Of a stretch of 64,000 nt of DNA, positions 54,920 to 63,947 are shown one piece after another. The stretch spans positions 186,001 through 250,000 of the forward strand of contig JAMLHK010000004.1 of assembly GCA_023957155.1 (NCBI GenBank), read 5' to 3'. Every line of letters starts with the position of its first letter. Within the stretch, counting starts at the first letter, position 1. The position numbers and the translations under genes were made by a program. The notes below the pieces were generated by a model. It ran no database searches. It worked only from the letters and a program-made list of their open reading frames with translations, and was not told where the DNA came from. Source of the stretch: Chitinophagaceae bacterium (lineage in GTDB: Bacteria > Bacteroidota > Bacteroidia > Chitinophagales > Chitinophagaceae).

Positions 54920-56035
54920 ATGAAGTTCATTGTTTCTTCGTCTGCACTATTAAAGCAATTACAACAGATCAGCGGCGTAATCAGTGCCAACACCGTTTTA
55001 CCTATACTGGAAGATTTTTTATTTGAAATAGATAAAAACAGGCTCACTGTTGTAGCTACGGACCTGGAAACCGTAATGAAAATTCATCTTGAAATTGAAG
55101 CTCGTGACAGCGGGCGGATTTGTATACCTGCCAAGATCCTTATAGATTCCCTGAAAAACCTTCCCGATCAGCCGCTCACTTTTACCATTGACAAAAATTT
55201 TGCGGTGGAAATTACCAGTGATAACGGGAAGTATAAGGTAATGGGCGAAAACCCTGATAACTTCCCCAAAGAACCGGTAGCCGATGATGCCAATACCTTT
55301 ACGATGAGCTCTTCCGCACTGGTTACCGGCATCAATAAGACCCTCTTTGCCGTAAGCAACGATGACCTTCGCCCTGCAATGACAGGCGTATTTTTTGAAC
55401 TGGATCCGAAAGGAATTACGTTCGTAGCCACAGATGCTCACCGGTTAGTTCGCTACCGTAAAACCGATGTAAGCTGTCCTAAGAAAGATAGCTTTATTGT
55501 TCCCAAAAAACCGTTGAACCTCTTAAAAAATGCACTTCCGGATAATGAAGACGAATTAAAAATATCGTACAGCAGCAATCACCTTTTCATTGATCATGGT
55601 ACAATGGCGCTGGTTTGCCGCCTTATTGACGCCCGTTTCCCGGATTATAAGGTGGTGATCCCCACAGAAAACCCGTTTAGCATGACGGTAAGCCGCTCCG
55701 ATTTTCAAAATGCGCTCCGCAGGGTGAACGTGTTCAGTAATAAAAGTACTAACCTGGTTGCGCTAAGTATAACCGGGGCAGAATTGCAGTTAACATCCCA
55801 GGACATTGACTTTAGTTTTGAAGGAAATGAAAGGATGAATTGCCGCTACAACGGGGATGACTTACAAATTGCTTTCAATGCAAAATTTTTAATTGAGCTG
55901 CTCAATGCTACCGATAGTACGGAAGTGGTTATGCAACTGTCTACCCCCGCAAAAGCAGGTATTATAAAACCGGTAGACATAAAAGAAGATGAAGAACTGA
56001 TGATGCTTGCCATGCCCCTGATGCTGAACCCATAG
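54920..56035 (+). CDS. dnaN: DNA polymerase III beta subunit (sliding clamp)
   Basis: The beta clamp tethers the polymerase to DNA as a dimeric ring. The 371-residue product has the three-domain repeat of the family, with FIVSSSALLKQLQQISGVIS at the start, VATDAHRLVRYRK (about residues 171-183) and the C-terminal ending LMLAMPLMLNP, typical of beta clamps. It is not next to dnaA or recF here, which is common in Bacteroidota. Full length. Confidence 0.97.
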   Translation: MKFIVSSSALLKQLQQISGVISANTVLPILEDFLFEIDKNRLTVVATDLETVMKIHLEIEARDSGRICIPAKILIDSLKNLPDQPLTFTIDKNFAVEITSDNGKYKVMGENPDNFPKEPVADDANTFTMSSSALVTGINKTLFAVSNDDLRPAMTGVFFELDPKGITFVATDAHRLVRYRKTDVSCPKKDSFIVPKKPLNLLKNALPDNEDELKISYSSNHLFIDHGTMALVCRLIDARFPDYKVVIPTENPFSMTVSRSDFQNALRRVNVFSNKSTNLVALSITGAELQLTSQDIDFSFEGNERMNCRYNGDDLQIAFNAKFLIELLNATDSTEVVMQLSTPAKAGIIKPVDIKEDEELMMLAMPLMLNP

Positions 56036-56067
56036 GTATTTATTACGTTTTGTTGTACCTTTTCGGT

Positions 56068-56886
56068 ATGAATGATTTTGTTCAATACTGGCAGCATATA
56101 TCCAGTACGCACCGGGTGCTGATACTGATGGGAGGGATGGTTGTTTTCTGGATTATCGAAGGGTACTATCCATTATTTCGTTTTTCTTTTAAAAGATACC
56201 ACCACGCGGGTGTTAACCTGGTTTTTTTAGCCTGTACCCTGGTGCTTAACATTATTTTCGGGTATGTTACCGTTCAGGTATGCCAATGGGTAACTACGCA
56301 TGAGTTCGGGCTGCTGTATGTATTTCATCTGCCGGTATGGGCAGCCATCATCGCTACACTTTTTTTCCTCGATTTTTTCGGGCAGTATGCCCCGCATTTC
56401 CTCATGCATAAAATTAAATGGATGTGGAAATTTCATATTGTTCACCACAGCGATACGAAAGTTGATGTAACTACCGGTACCCGCCACCACCCCGGTGAAT
56501 GGCTGTTCCGTGAAACCTTTACGGTTATCGGCATATTGGTGCTGGGCGTTCCTGTTAGCTATTATTTTCTATACCGAAGTGTATCCGGGTTTTTCACTCA
56601 TTTTACACATGCCAACATCCGAATGCCGCTATGGCTGGATAAATCGCTGAGCTGGATATTTGTTTCTCCTAATGTGCATAAAGTTCATCATCATTTTGAA
56701 CGACCTTTTACCGATACGAACTATGCAAACATCTTTTCCTTGTGGGACAGGATGTTTGGTACTTTCGCATACGAAGACCCTAAAAATCTTACCTACGGAT
56801 TAGACGTACTGGAGGGCAGGGATGATGAAAATATCGGTTATCAGTTCAGGCTTCCCTTTGACAAAACGATAAAGACGGATTATTAA
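56068..56886 (+). CDS. Sterol desaturase / fatty acid hydroxylase family protein
   Basis: The 272-residue integral membrane protein (start at ATG 56068, after a leaderless TTG alternative) belongs to the di-iron fatty acid hydroxylase superfamily. The histidine motifs are HFLMH (about residues 110-114), HIVHHSD and TRHHPGEW, and NVHKVHHHFERP near 215. Members hydroxylate or desaturate lipids; the substrate here is unknown, and sterols are unlikely in a bacterium of this kind. It lies 32 bp after dnaN and 30 bp before kdsB. Confidence 0.87.
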   Translation: MNDFVQYWQHISSTHRVLILMGGMVVFWIIEGYYPLFRFSFKRYHHAGVNLVFLACTLVLNIIFGYVTVQVCQWVTTHEFGLLYVFHLPVWAAIIATLFFLDFFGQYAPHFLMHKIKWMWKFHIVHHSDTKVDVTTGTRHHPGEWLFRETFTVIGILVLGVPVSYYFLYRSVSGFFTHFTHANIRMPLWLDKSLSWIFVSPNVHKVHHHFERPFTDTNYANIFSLWDRMFGTFAYEDPKNLTYGLDVLEGRDDENIGYQFRLPFDKTIKTDY

Positions 56887-56916
56887 TGTTCGTCCTATCT
56901 TTGAAAAAAATTTTTT

Positions 56917-57633
56917 ATGAAAACCGTTGCCATGATTCCCGCCCGCTACGCGGCTTCCCGTTTCCCGGGCAAGCTGATGCAAATGCTGGGCGAAAAAAGT
57001 GTAATACGGCACACGTATGAGAATACGGTTGCTACCGGGCTATTTGACGAGGTGTGGGTAGTAACCGACAGTGATATCATTTTTGATGAAATAACCGCAC
57101 ATGGCGGTAACGTAAGAATGAGCATACGGGAACATGAAAGCGGAACAGACCGGATTGCAGAAGCGGTGGAACAAATGGATGTAGACATCATTGTAAATGT
57201 GCAGGGAGACGAACCGTTTATTGTGCGTGAATCTTTACAGCAACTGATTACATTATTTACGGATGAAACCGTGGAAGTGGCTTCGCTGATGCGCCGGATG
57301 AAAGAAAAAGCGCTGATCCAAAATCCCAACTGTGTAAAAGTGGTTACCGATCTTAATATGAACTCCCTGCTGTTCAGCAGAAATCCTATTCCTTATCCCC
57401 GCAATGAAGCTAAACCCGCAGTTCATTATGAGCATATTGGTATCTATGCTTTTAGAAAGAGAGCATTGCTGCAGTTCACTCAATGGCCGGTTACACCGCT
57501 TGAAGACATAGAAAAAATTGAATGTCTGCGCTTCTTAGAGCATGGTATTCCCTTGCGCATGATCATTGCAGACTACAAAGGGGTGAGTATTGATACTCCC
57601 GAAGACCTGAAAAGAGCAGTGAAATACTTATGA
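56917..57633 (+). CDS. kdsB: 3-deoxy-manno-octulosonate cytidylyltransferase
   Basis: KdsB activates Kdo as CMP-Kdo for lipid A-core synthesis, in line with a Gram-negative envelope. The 238-residue product starts MIPARYAASRFPGKLMQMLG (nucleotide-binding motif) and has VVTDSDIIFDEI, NVQGDEPFI and GVSIDTPEDL. It is 30 bp after the membrane hydroxylase gene and 68 bp before the SMR gene on the same strand. Full length. Confidence 0.96.
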   Translation: MKTVAMIPARYAASRFPGKLMQMLGEKSVIRHTYENTVATGLFDEVWVVTDSDIIFDEITAHGGNVRMSIREHESGTDRIAEAVEQMDVDIIVNVQGDEPFIVRESLQQLITLFTDETVEVASLMRRMKEKALIQNPNCVKVVTDLNMNSLLFSRNPIPYPRNEAKPAVHYEHIGIYAFRKRALLQFTQWPVTPLEDIEKIECLRFLEHGIPLRMIIADYKGVSIDTPEDLKRAVKYL

Positions 57634-57701
57634 TCTCACCTGCGTGAAGATCACTCATTCCCTCATTTATATTGCATTCGCATATTAAAGCATCAATCAT
57701 T

Positions 57702-58028
57702 ATGAACTGGATATTACTTATTATCGCAGGCTTGTTTGAAGTTGGCTTCGCTTCCTGTCTCGGTAAAGCGAAGCAATCAACCGGCAGCGCAGCTAATATA
57801 TGGTATGCCGGATTTTTAGCCTGCCTGTTCATCAGTATGTATCTTTTAGTTAAAGCAACACAGACCCTGCCTATCGGTACTGCTTATGCGGTGTGGACAG
57901 GCATCGGCGCTGTTGGTACCGTTTTGATGGGTATCCTGGTATTTAAAGAACCCGCTGACTTTTGGCGTATTTTTTTCATCACCACGCTTATTGGTTCTAT
58001 TATCGGGCTTAAGGCTGTATCTCATTAA
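57702..58028 (+). CDS. SMR-family exporter, SugE/Gdx-like
   Basis: The 108-residue protein (ATG 57702) has four membrane helices. WILLIIAGLFEVGFASCL includes the SMR Glu of helix 1 (Glu13 or so) and PIGTAYAVWTGIGAVGTVLM in helix 3 is the SugE/Gdx-type signature, so a guanidinium exporter is more likely than a multidrug pump. No guanidine riboswitch was seen upstream. It lies 68 bp after kdsB. The alternative of a drug/metabolite pump is open. Confidence 0.88.
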   Translation: MNWILLIIAGLFEVGFASCLGKAKQSTGSAANIWYAGFLACLFISMYLLVKATQTLPIGTAYAVWTGIGAVGTVLMGILVFKEPADFWRIFFITTLIGSIIGLKAVSH

Positions 58029-58087
58029 ATACCCCCACGCCATATACCGCTCCGTATAATTAACGGAAGCGGCTTCCATTGGCTGAA

Positions 58088-59179
58088 TTACCCGCGTTTA
58101 GCATATTGTTGTATCAGATACCCGATATGGTTTTTATAATCGGCGGAAGCCCGTTTAAACAAAGAAAAATCATAGGGAAACCCTGCTGCCTCCGGGAGAC
58201 ATCGCTGCAGAGAGAAGCGGTGTTCTTCACAGGTATAAAAAATTTTATTTTGGTGCAGCCGGCGGGCAAGATACTCCTGCTCAGGCTGACCCGGTGTAGG
58301 GATCAATATCGCCTTTTGTTGCAGTTGCACCAGGTCCATAACGGACGAATAGCCGCTACGGCAGATCACCCATTCCGACTGTTGTATAGCAGCACCCAGC
58401 TCATCTGAAGAAAGAAAATTCATTATCGTTATCTCTTTTCCCGCTTCAACAATTTCAGTACAACCGGGAAGCCCCCGCACTACCAATACCTTACCCTCAT
58501 AGGTCTTTAACTCATCCATCAGCTTCTTTTCCCATATTGTACGCCGGGGTTCGGGGCCAGACAATATGATCATCAGATCATACCTCTTTATTTCCTCTTT
58601 TTTTACCAGCCTGGATAAAGGCCCCGTATATCGTGTATGCAGGGGTAATGCTGGCGGATGAGACAGATCCCCGGCGAGATTTTCACACCCTTCAAAATCA
58701 GGTACCCAACATTCATTAAAGTTTCGGATATACCGGTAATTGATCAACCGGATGACCCGGTCCGCCAGGGATCCCATCCCGGTCTTAATATTTAACTGGT
58801 GGGTTATAAAAACAGATACTGCACCGGCATGATAAAGCCCATAACGGTTATCACTGATAATAACATCAAAATGGTATTCATCCATAACATCTTTGAGCCA
58901 GCGATGTTCATGCCGTACGGAAGCTATTATTTTAGGGACTTGTTTCGCTATAGTCCACCAGAACCTGGAATTTGTGTTATGATAAAAAACGCGGTATCCG
59001 TCTAATGGTAAAAAAGGCAAACCGGGAAACTGGGCACGAAGTAACTGCAGGCTGCTTCCGGCAGCTGCAATCCATACCGCACAACCCTGTCTAATGAGCT
59101 CATTTACAATAGGTATACAACGGGTAGCATGGCCAAGTCCCCAGTCTAATGGAGCTACTAATATTTTGGGGGTACTCAT
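58088..59179 (-). CDS. Glycosyltransferase, GT28/GT-B-like
   Basis: The 363-residue protein has the GT-B-like layout. The N-terminal half opens with WGLGHATRCIPIVNELIRQG (about residues 13-32), which looks like the glycine-rich loop of MurG-type enzymes, and the C-terminal half has ICRSGYSSVMDLVQLQQKAI and PTPGQPEQEYLARRL, the nucleotide-sugar-binding region. The donor and acceptor are unknown. It is convergent with the SMR gene (60-bp gap). A role in envelope glycan is an inference. Confidence 0.82.
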   Translation of the reverse strand: MSTPKILVAPLDWGLGHATRCIPIVNELIRQGCAVWIAAAGSSLQLLRAQFPGLPFLPLDGYRVFYHNTNSRFWWTIAKQVPKIIASVRHEHRWLKDVMDEYHFDVIISDNRYGLYHAGAVSVFITHQLNIKTGMGSLADRVIRLINYRYIRNFNECWVPDFEGCENLAGDLSHPPALPLHTRYTGPLSRLVKKEEIKRYDLMIILSGPEPRRTIWEKKLMDELKTYEGKVLVVRGLPGCTEIVEAGKEITIMNFLSSDELGAAIQQSEWVICRSGYSSVMDLVQLQQKAILIPTPGQPEQEYLARRLHQNKIFYTCEEHRFSLQRCLPEAAGFPYDFSLFKRASADYKNHIGYLIQQYAKRG

Positions 59180-59295
59180 ACCGCCTTTAACAATTAAATA
59201 GTATTATTGTAAATGCTTTTAAAAACGATTCTGACACAACAATAAATTAAAGATAATTTAGTTTAAATTTACACGATATAGTAATTCACAGACTA

Positions 59296-59430
59296 ATGAG
59301 GAAAGGTAGTTTTAAAAATTTTTTAGTATTGTTTCTACTGATATTGTTTACAACCGCAGGATGTGGCGTTCTTAAAGGTGGACATAAAGATTGCGGCTGT
59401 CCGAACAAAAAAGGTATGGTAGGTTATTAA
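59296..59430 (+). CDS. Tiny lipoprotein, 44 residues
   Basis: The product has a charged start (MRKGSFKNF), a hydrophobic stretch LVLFLLILFTTAGC with an ideal lipobox ending at Cys28, and a short mature part of 17 residues rich in Gly, Cys and Lys (CGVLKGGHKDCGCPNKKGM). This is a full small secretory signal plus lipidation site and almost no body. Function is unknown. It lies 38 bp before an 82-residue gene on the same strand and probably forms an operon with it. Its small size means automatic callers may miss it. Confidence 0.7.
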   Translation: MRKGSFKNFLVLFLLILFTTAGCGVLKGGHKDCGCPNKKGMVGY

Positions 59431-59468
59431 CCGTTTTACATATACTCCAAAATTAAAATCCTATAGGT

Positions 59469-59717
59469 ATGAAAACCTCCAATCGCGATTTGCTTGTTTT
59501 ATTGAAAGACGAAACCATGTCCAGCCAGGCCATTGAGCAGGAAGTAGAGCAGTTGAATGATTTACTTTTTCATATTGAGTCTACAGATACCTTTTGCGGG
59601 GCTAATGAAATCATAGACATGAATAAATACAGGATTGTGCAAGATGAGAAGCACTTAGTCCAGATGATGTTTCAAAGTGAATTAAAGCCCTTCATTTTCC
59701 TTTTTAATAAGAATTAA
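59469..59717 (+). CDS. Small cytoplasmic hypothetical protein
   Basis: The 82-residue, mostly helical acidic protein (KDETMSSQAIEQEVEQLNDL, then DEKHLVQMMFQSELKP) has no signal or membrane segment. I do not recognise a family. It is 38 bp after the tiny lipoprotein gene and its 3' end overlaps a possible convergent gene by 14 bp. The regular helix pattern and start codon support coding. Confidence 0.6.
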   Translation: MKTSNRDLLVLLKDETMSSQAIEQEVEQLNDLLFHIESTDTFCGANEIIDMNKYRIVQDEKHLVQMMFQSELKPFIFLFNKN

Positions 59718-60006
59718 TTATTCTCCTACCCATTCCAGGAAATAAAAATATATCCGGTCGGTGCTCTTCCGGGTAGGAAGTTATGTATTCCGCTTCATTA
59801 TCCATCAGAGTAGTATCCCCCGCCACGTATCGCATCCCGGTACTGTTTATGGCATAGCCCTGTTGTAATACGGTACACGAAGCCGTGGTTTCTGTACTTC
59901 CTCCGCACAGTACTATCATACAATAGCAGGCAATAATAGTCCAATACAACGCTCCGCATTTATTCTCCAACGTTATTTTGTATTGTGCCGATCCCAAACC
60001 ATACAA
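59704..60006 (-). CDS. Possible exported or lipoprotein hypothetical
   Basis: The frame of about 100 codons begins only at a TTG (60006); a second TTG at residue 13 or an ATG at residue 30 are other options. It holds a hydrophobic stretch WTIIACYCMIVLC with a possible lipobox Cys and a soluble part ending MGRRIINSY. No family is recognised. The overlap with the convergent gene, poor start and short length make it uncertain. Confidence 0.4.
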   Translation of the reverse strand: MYGLGSAQYKITLENKCGALYWTIIACYCMIVLCGGSTETTASCTVLQQGYAINSTGMRYVAGDTTLMDNEAEYITSYPEEHRPDIFLFPGMGRRIINSY

Positions 60007-60151
60007 CGAAAGTATATGCGGCTTTCAATTATTGCCCACCTCATCAGCATTCTGCCTGAATGCTTTTCTTTTATTAATAAGATTTCTTATTAACCGGGGA
60101 TACCGCATGTAGCGTAGTTTATCGTAATTTCAGATAAGAAAATAAAAAATT

Positions 60152-60928
60152 ATGGAATCATTATCTCTCTCTTTTCACAATCACACGCTTATCATTTCCG
60201 TCAACCGGCCAGATAAGCTTAATGCGCTTAACCAAACAGTAATAGAGGCATTGAGCAGCACCATGGACGATGTATATCATAATGCCGATATTAAGTCGGT
60301 GATTATTACCGGGAGCGGACCTAAAGCTTTTGTTGCCGGTGCAGATATCAGCGAGTTTACCCTGCTTGATGCCGCGGGAGGGAAAGCTATGGCCCGTAAC
60401 GGACAAAGCCGGGTATTTAATAAAATTGAGCAAAGTCCCAAGCCTGTTATTGCGGCGGTAAACGGCTTTGCATTGGGAGGAGGTTGTGAGCTGGCTATGG
60501 CCTGCCATTTTCGTCTTGCCAGCGACAACGCCAGGTTTGGTCAGCCCGAAGTGAACCTCGGATTAATTCCGGGCTATGGTGGCACACAGCGATTAACACA
60601 ACTGATTGGTAAAGGAAGAGCAATGGAACTGCTGATGACCGGCAGCATGATAGACGCAGCAACTGCCCTGCAATACGGACTGGTCAACTACGTAGTCCCC
60701 CCGGAAGAATTATTACCTAAAGCCCTGTCCATTACCGAACAGCTCAATAACAAAGCGCCATTATCACTGGCCGGGTGCATAAAAGCCGTAAATGCAGTTT
60801 TTGATGAAACCCGGGATGGTTATGAAACCGAAATAGACATTTTTGGCGAACTGTTTGATACCGCCGATGCAAAAGAAGGAGCTGCTGCCTTCCTTGAAAA
60901 AAGGCAACCCCGTTTTAAGGGATTATAA
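60152..60928 (+). CDS. Enoyl-CoA hydratase/isomerase family protein
   Basis: The 258-residue crotonase-fold protein has the oxyanion-hole pattern AFVAGADISEF and FALGGGCELAMACHFRLAS, and PEVNLGLIPGYGGTQRL, with the two catalytic Glu positions (Glu113 and Glu133 or so) occupied. It would hydrate trans-enoyl-CoA in fatty acid oxidation. It stands alone, 80 bp before fumC. The partner thiolase and dehydrogenases are not in view. Confidence 0.9.
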   Translation: MESLSLSFHNHTLIISVNRPDKLNALNQTVIEALSSTMDDVYHNADIKSVIITGSGPKAFVAGADISEFTLLDAAGGKAMARNGQSRVFNKIEQSPKPVIAAVNGFALGGGCELAMACHFRLASDNARFGQPEVNLGLIPGYGGTQRLTQLIGKGRAMELLMTGSMIDAATALQYGLVNYVVPPEELLPKALSITEQLNNKAPLSLAGCIKAVNAVFDETRDGYETEIDIFGELFDTADAKEGAAAFLEKRQPRFKGL

Positions 60929-60932
60929 CCTG

Positions 60933-60940
60933 TATTTTTG
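60933..60940 (+). promoter_or_regulatory. Promoter -7 box of fumC
   Basis: TATTTTTG matches TAnnTTTG exactly, 69 bp before the fumC ATG and just past the preceding stop. The -33 region has GTT instead of TTG. Confidence 0.35.
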
Positions 60941-61008
60941 CACCGGCTTAAAGTACAATTGATGCAACAATGATTTTTATTACGTTCTTAAAATAACAGC
61001 ACATTAAT

Positions 61009-62409
61009 ATGGACTACAGAATAGAAAAGGACACCATGGGAGAAGTAAAAGTTCCCGCTCATGTATATTATGGCGCACAAACCCAGAGAAGCGTTGATAA
61101 TTTTAAGATAGCCCAGGATATCAACCGGATGCCTAAAGAAATTATCCGGGCATTTGCCTATCTAAAAAAAGCCGCTGCCATTACCAACTTTGAATCGGGC
61201 GTTCTTACACAAGAAAAAGCAACCCTCATAGGTAAGGTATGTGATGAGATATTAGCGGGTCAGTTAGACGACTATTTTCCGCTGGTAGTATGGCAAACCG
61301 GAAGCGGCACACAAAGCAATATGAATGTAAATGAAGTGATTGCCTACCGTGGGCATGTATTAAACGGCGGTAAACTGGAAGACAAGGAGAAGTTTTTGCA
61401 TCCCAATGATGATGTCAACAAGTCGCAGTCGAGCAACGATACTTTCCCAACGGCAATGCACATTGCCGCTTATACGATACTCACCACCGTTACCATTCCG
61501 GGAATACAAAAGCTGAGGGATACCCTGGCGGCCAAAAGCAAAGCATTTATGCAGGTAGTAAAAATAGGCCGCACCCATTTCATGGATGCCACTCCTTTAA
61601 CGCTCGGGCAGGAATTTAGCGGTTACGTGTCGCAGCTTGATCACGGGCTGAAAGCGATCAAAAACTCACTGCCCCATTTAAGTGAACTGGCATTGGGCGG
61701 CACTGCAGTGGGTACTGGCATCAATACCCCCAAAGGCTATGCCGTGAATGTAGCCAAACATATAGCAGCTTTAACGGGACTGCCTTTTATAACCGCAGAA
61801 AATAAGTTTGAGGCATTGGCCGCACATGACGCTATAGTGGAATCGCACGGTGCATTAAAAACCGTGGCAGTAAGCCTGATGAAAATAGCCAATGATATTC
61901 GTATGCTTTCCTCCGGGCCACGGAGCGGTATCGGCGAAATATATATTCCCGATAATGAGCCCGGCTCTTCCATTATGCCCGGGAAAGTTAATCCTACACA
62001 ATGTGAAGCTTTAACCATGATTGCAGCCCAGGTCATGGGCAATGATGTAGCCGTTGGTATTGGCGGTGCAACAGGGCATTTTGAGCTGAACGTTTTTAAG
62101 CCGGTAATGATCTATAATTTTTTACACAGCGCCCGGCTGATCGGCGATGGATGTGTAAGCTTCAATGATAAATGTGCCGCAGGAATTGAGCCTATTGAAG
62201 CAAATATAAAACGGCATGTAGATAACTCGCTGATGCTGGTTACCGCCTTAAACACGAAAATAGGCTATTATAAAGCCGCCGAAATTGCACAAAAGGCACA
62301 CCGGGAAGGAACCACGCTAAAAGCTATGGCCGTAAAGCTGGGTTACCTTACACCCGAGCAATTTGACGAATGGGTACAACCCGCTAAAATGGTTGGAGAA
62401 ATCAACTGA
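61009..62409 (+). CDS. fumC: Fumarate hydratase class II
   Basis: FumC hydrates fumarate to malate in the citric acid cycle. The 466-residue product has the superfamily signature [11 protein letters not shown] (about residues 317-327), [10 protein letters not shown] and [14 protein letters not shown] (about 97-110). It is a free-standing gene with a hairpin terminator 60 bp after the stop. Full length, as in the class II (iron-free) enzymes. Confidence 0.98.
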   Translation: MDYRIEKDTMGEVKVPAHVYYGAQTQRSVDNFKIAQDINRMPKEIIRAFAYLKKAAAITNFESGVLTQEKATLIGKVCDEILAGQLDDYFPLVVWQTGSGTQSNMNVNEVIAYRGHVLNGGKLEDKEKFLHPNDDVNKSQSSNDTFPTAMHIAAYTILTTVTIPGIQKLRDTLAAKSKAFMQVVKIGRTHFMDATPLTLGQEFSGYVSQLDHGLKAIKNSLPHLSELALGGTAVGTGINTPKGYAVNVAKHIAALTGLPFITAENKFEALAAHDAIVESHGALKTVAVSLMKIANDIRMLSSGPRSGIGEIYIPDNEPGSSIMPGKVNPTQCEALTMIAAQVMGNDVAVGIGGATGHFELNVFKPVMIYNFLHSARLIGDGCVSFNDKCAAGIEPIEANIKRHVDNSLMLVTALNTKIGYYKAAEIAQKAHREGTTLKAMAVKLGYLTPEQFDEWVQPAKMVGEIN

Positions 62410-62466
62410 ATACAACAGGTAGTAAGATAACCGGAACGGTATTCCTTTTCGGTAAATAAGCACCAA

Positions 62467-62507
62467 AAGCAAGAAGGCATCTCATTTTTAAGAGATGCCT
62501 TTTGCTT
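62467..62507 (+). terminator. Terminator after fumC
   Basis: GGCATCTC (62477-62484) and GAGATGCC (62492-62499) form a stem over a 7-nt loop, with outer AAGCAA/TTGCTT pairing as well, followed by T-rich sequence. It lies 58 bp past the fumC stop. Confidence 0.65.
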
Positions 62508-62797
62508 AAACCAACTACAACATGAGAAAAAAGAAGATGCTGAATATTTTTACCTTCACCAGTTATCCTAAAACGGACATCAGTTAAGATTAGTATTTAA
62601 AATACTCAAAATAATAGATACAATTATCAGGAGCGTATTTACCCTTCTGTTATTGACAGCAATCATTAGCGGAAAATTTAAATTACCATTTGTTAAGCTC
62701 CTGTTATACCGGAAATTTTTTCTGCAAGATTAACAGAATGAAGCAATTAAGCAGATTGAACTTTTTTTATGAAAAGAGGTGAAAAAAAGCGAAAAAA

Positions 62798-63040
62798 TAT
62801 TTTTGTACATACACCGTTTTAGTCTCACAGTATGATATTCATAAACAGATTTATACTCTTAATCCCTAACCCCTTATCTGCTGCAGGCTTTAAACACCTG
62901 CGCCAACTTGTACCCAATGGCTGTACTAATCCTACAGCCGATTAATCCATACCCAGAACAAAGCCCTGCCGATAGATTTCACAACCTCTCAGCAACTTTG
63001 TAAACGATAAAAACCCTTCCTGTGCAGGAAGGGTTTTTAT
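62798..63040 (+). ncRNA. Candidate small RNA or small-ORF transcript
   Basis: A -7-like TATTTTTG at 62798-62805 and a terminator at 63009-63040 would bound a transcript of about 230 nt. The only notable coding potential is a 37-codon frame (62832-62945) starting ATG, encoding FINRFILLIPNPLSAAG and ending with Asp. No family is known, and there is no -33 TTG at the right distance. It is a candidate only. Confidence 0.3.
63009..63040. terminator. Strong bidirectional terminator
   Basis: AAAAACCCTTCCTG (63009-63022) pairs perfectly with CAGGAAGGGTTTTT (63025-63038) over a 2-nt loop, giving T-runs on both strands. It separates the region of the candidate transcript from the convergent lipoprotein gene at 63064. 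Confidence 0.75.
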
Positions 63041-63063
63041 TTAAACAAATATGATCAATCCGG

Positions 63064-63924
63064 CTACTTACACTGGTACTCAAATTTCGTGTATCCGTTC
63101 ACCAAAGGTAACCCGTCTACCGTGTCTCCGTCCACATGCAGTTCTGTAACATAATGATCTACAGAAAATTTATACCCGCTATACACTGTCTTATACGTAT
63201 GAATTGCATTACCATCAGAATCATATACCGTTACCATAATTTTTTCCGGCAGGTTCTTTGATTTCATTCCCATATTTACGGAAAAAATATAAGGAGCCAG
63301 CTCGTATGAATCCGGTAAAAAGTATAGAAAATTTTTTGCCGGTATTGAAGTATAATACCTGATCTCAGCACTTAATGCCAGTCTTTTATTACCATAACCT
63401 TCATTTACCTTAAGTCCGGTCAGGTTGCCACCGGCCCATTCATACCTGAAAGTGAAAAGAGGGATATCTGCACTTTTTTCCGGCAGGAACCAGCTCTTAC
63501 TATACAGCTGCCCGTCTGTATCATATTGATAGGTATACCGGTACGGTTCCGTATCCTTATCAGATGGATCTTCCAGGGTATTAAATTCTACTACCCGTCC
63601 CCAATCATCCAGTACAAAGAACTCATTTTCATTAACCCTCATTGTATCATGGCTATAGCTAAAAGCAGCCTGGAAGCTTACTGTTCCCGAAGTACTGTCA
63701 TACCACACGATCCCATTTGCCTGATTATTTGCCCCGGTTGAAACATAAAAGGAACCGTACCCGCGACCGGATAAGGAATCAAAAGGTATAACGGCAGCAA
63801 CAGAGCAGTCTTTTCCCCCGGAAGGATCTTCATCAGTTACTTTTTCGTAACTCAGCTCTTTTTTACACCCTGCAAATAAAGCACCCACTGCTAAAAGGGA
63901 GCAAATAAATCGGAGTACATACAT
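63064..63924 (-). CDS. Lipoprotein, unrecognised (Chitinophagaceae-like)
   Basis: The 286-residue product has a signal peptide ending at the lipobox LFAGC (Cys20), followed by KKELSYEKVTDEDPSGG, a common start in Chitinophagaceae outer lipoproteins. The mature part is beta-rich with aromatic residues (RYEWAGGNLTG, YTYQYDTDGQL), and looks like a repeat-containing surface protein. I do not recognise a named domain. Its start is 23 bp after the stop of the partial gene at 63948. Terminator 63009-63040 lies just past its stop. Confidence 0.75.
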   Translation of the reverse strand: MYVLRFICSLLAVGALFAGCKKELSYEKVTDEDPSGGKDCSVAAVIPFDSLSGRGYGSFYVSTGANNQANGIVWYDSTSGTVSFQAAFSYSHDTMRVNENEFFVLDDWGRVVEFNTLEDPSDKDTEPYRYTYQYDTDGQLYSKSWFLPEKSADIPLFTFRYEWAGGNLTGLKVNEGYGNKRLALSAEIRYYTSIPAKNFLYFLPDSYELAPYIFSVNMGMKSKNLPEKIMVTVYDSDGNAIHTYKTVYSGYKFSVDHYVTELHVDGDTVDGLPLVNGYTKFEYQCK

Positions 63925-63947
63925 GTCATTGATTGAATGTACAGTTC

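Larger units (their letters stand above)
62508..63063. other. Gene-poor stretch with candidate small transcript
   Basis: This interval of about 550 bp holds no recognised gene. Tiny open frames exist (21 codons at 62523, 17 at 62770, 37 at 62832). A promoter-like TATTTTTG (62798-62805) and a strong bidirectional terminator (63009-63040) bracket an AT-rich segment that could be a small RNA. Confidence 0.5.
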
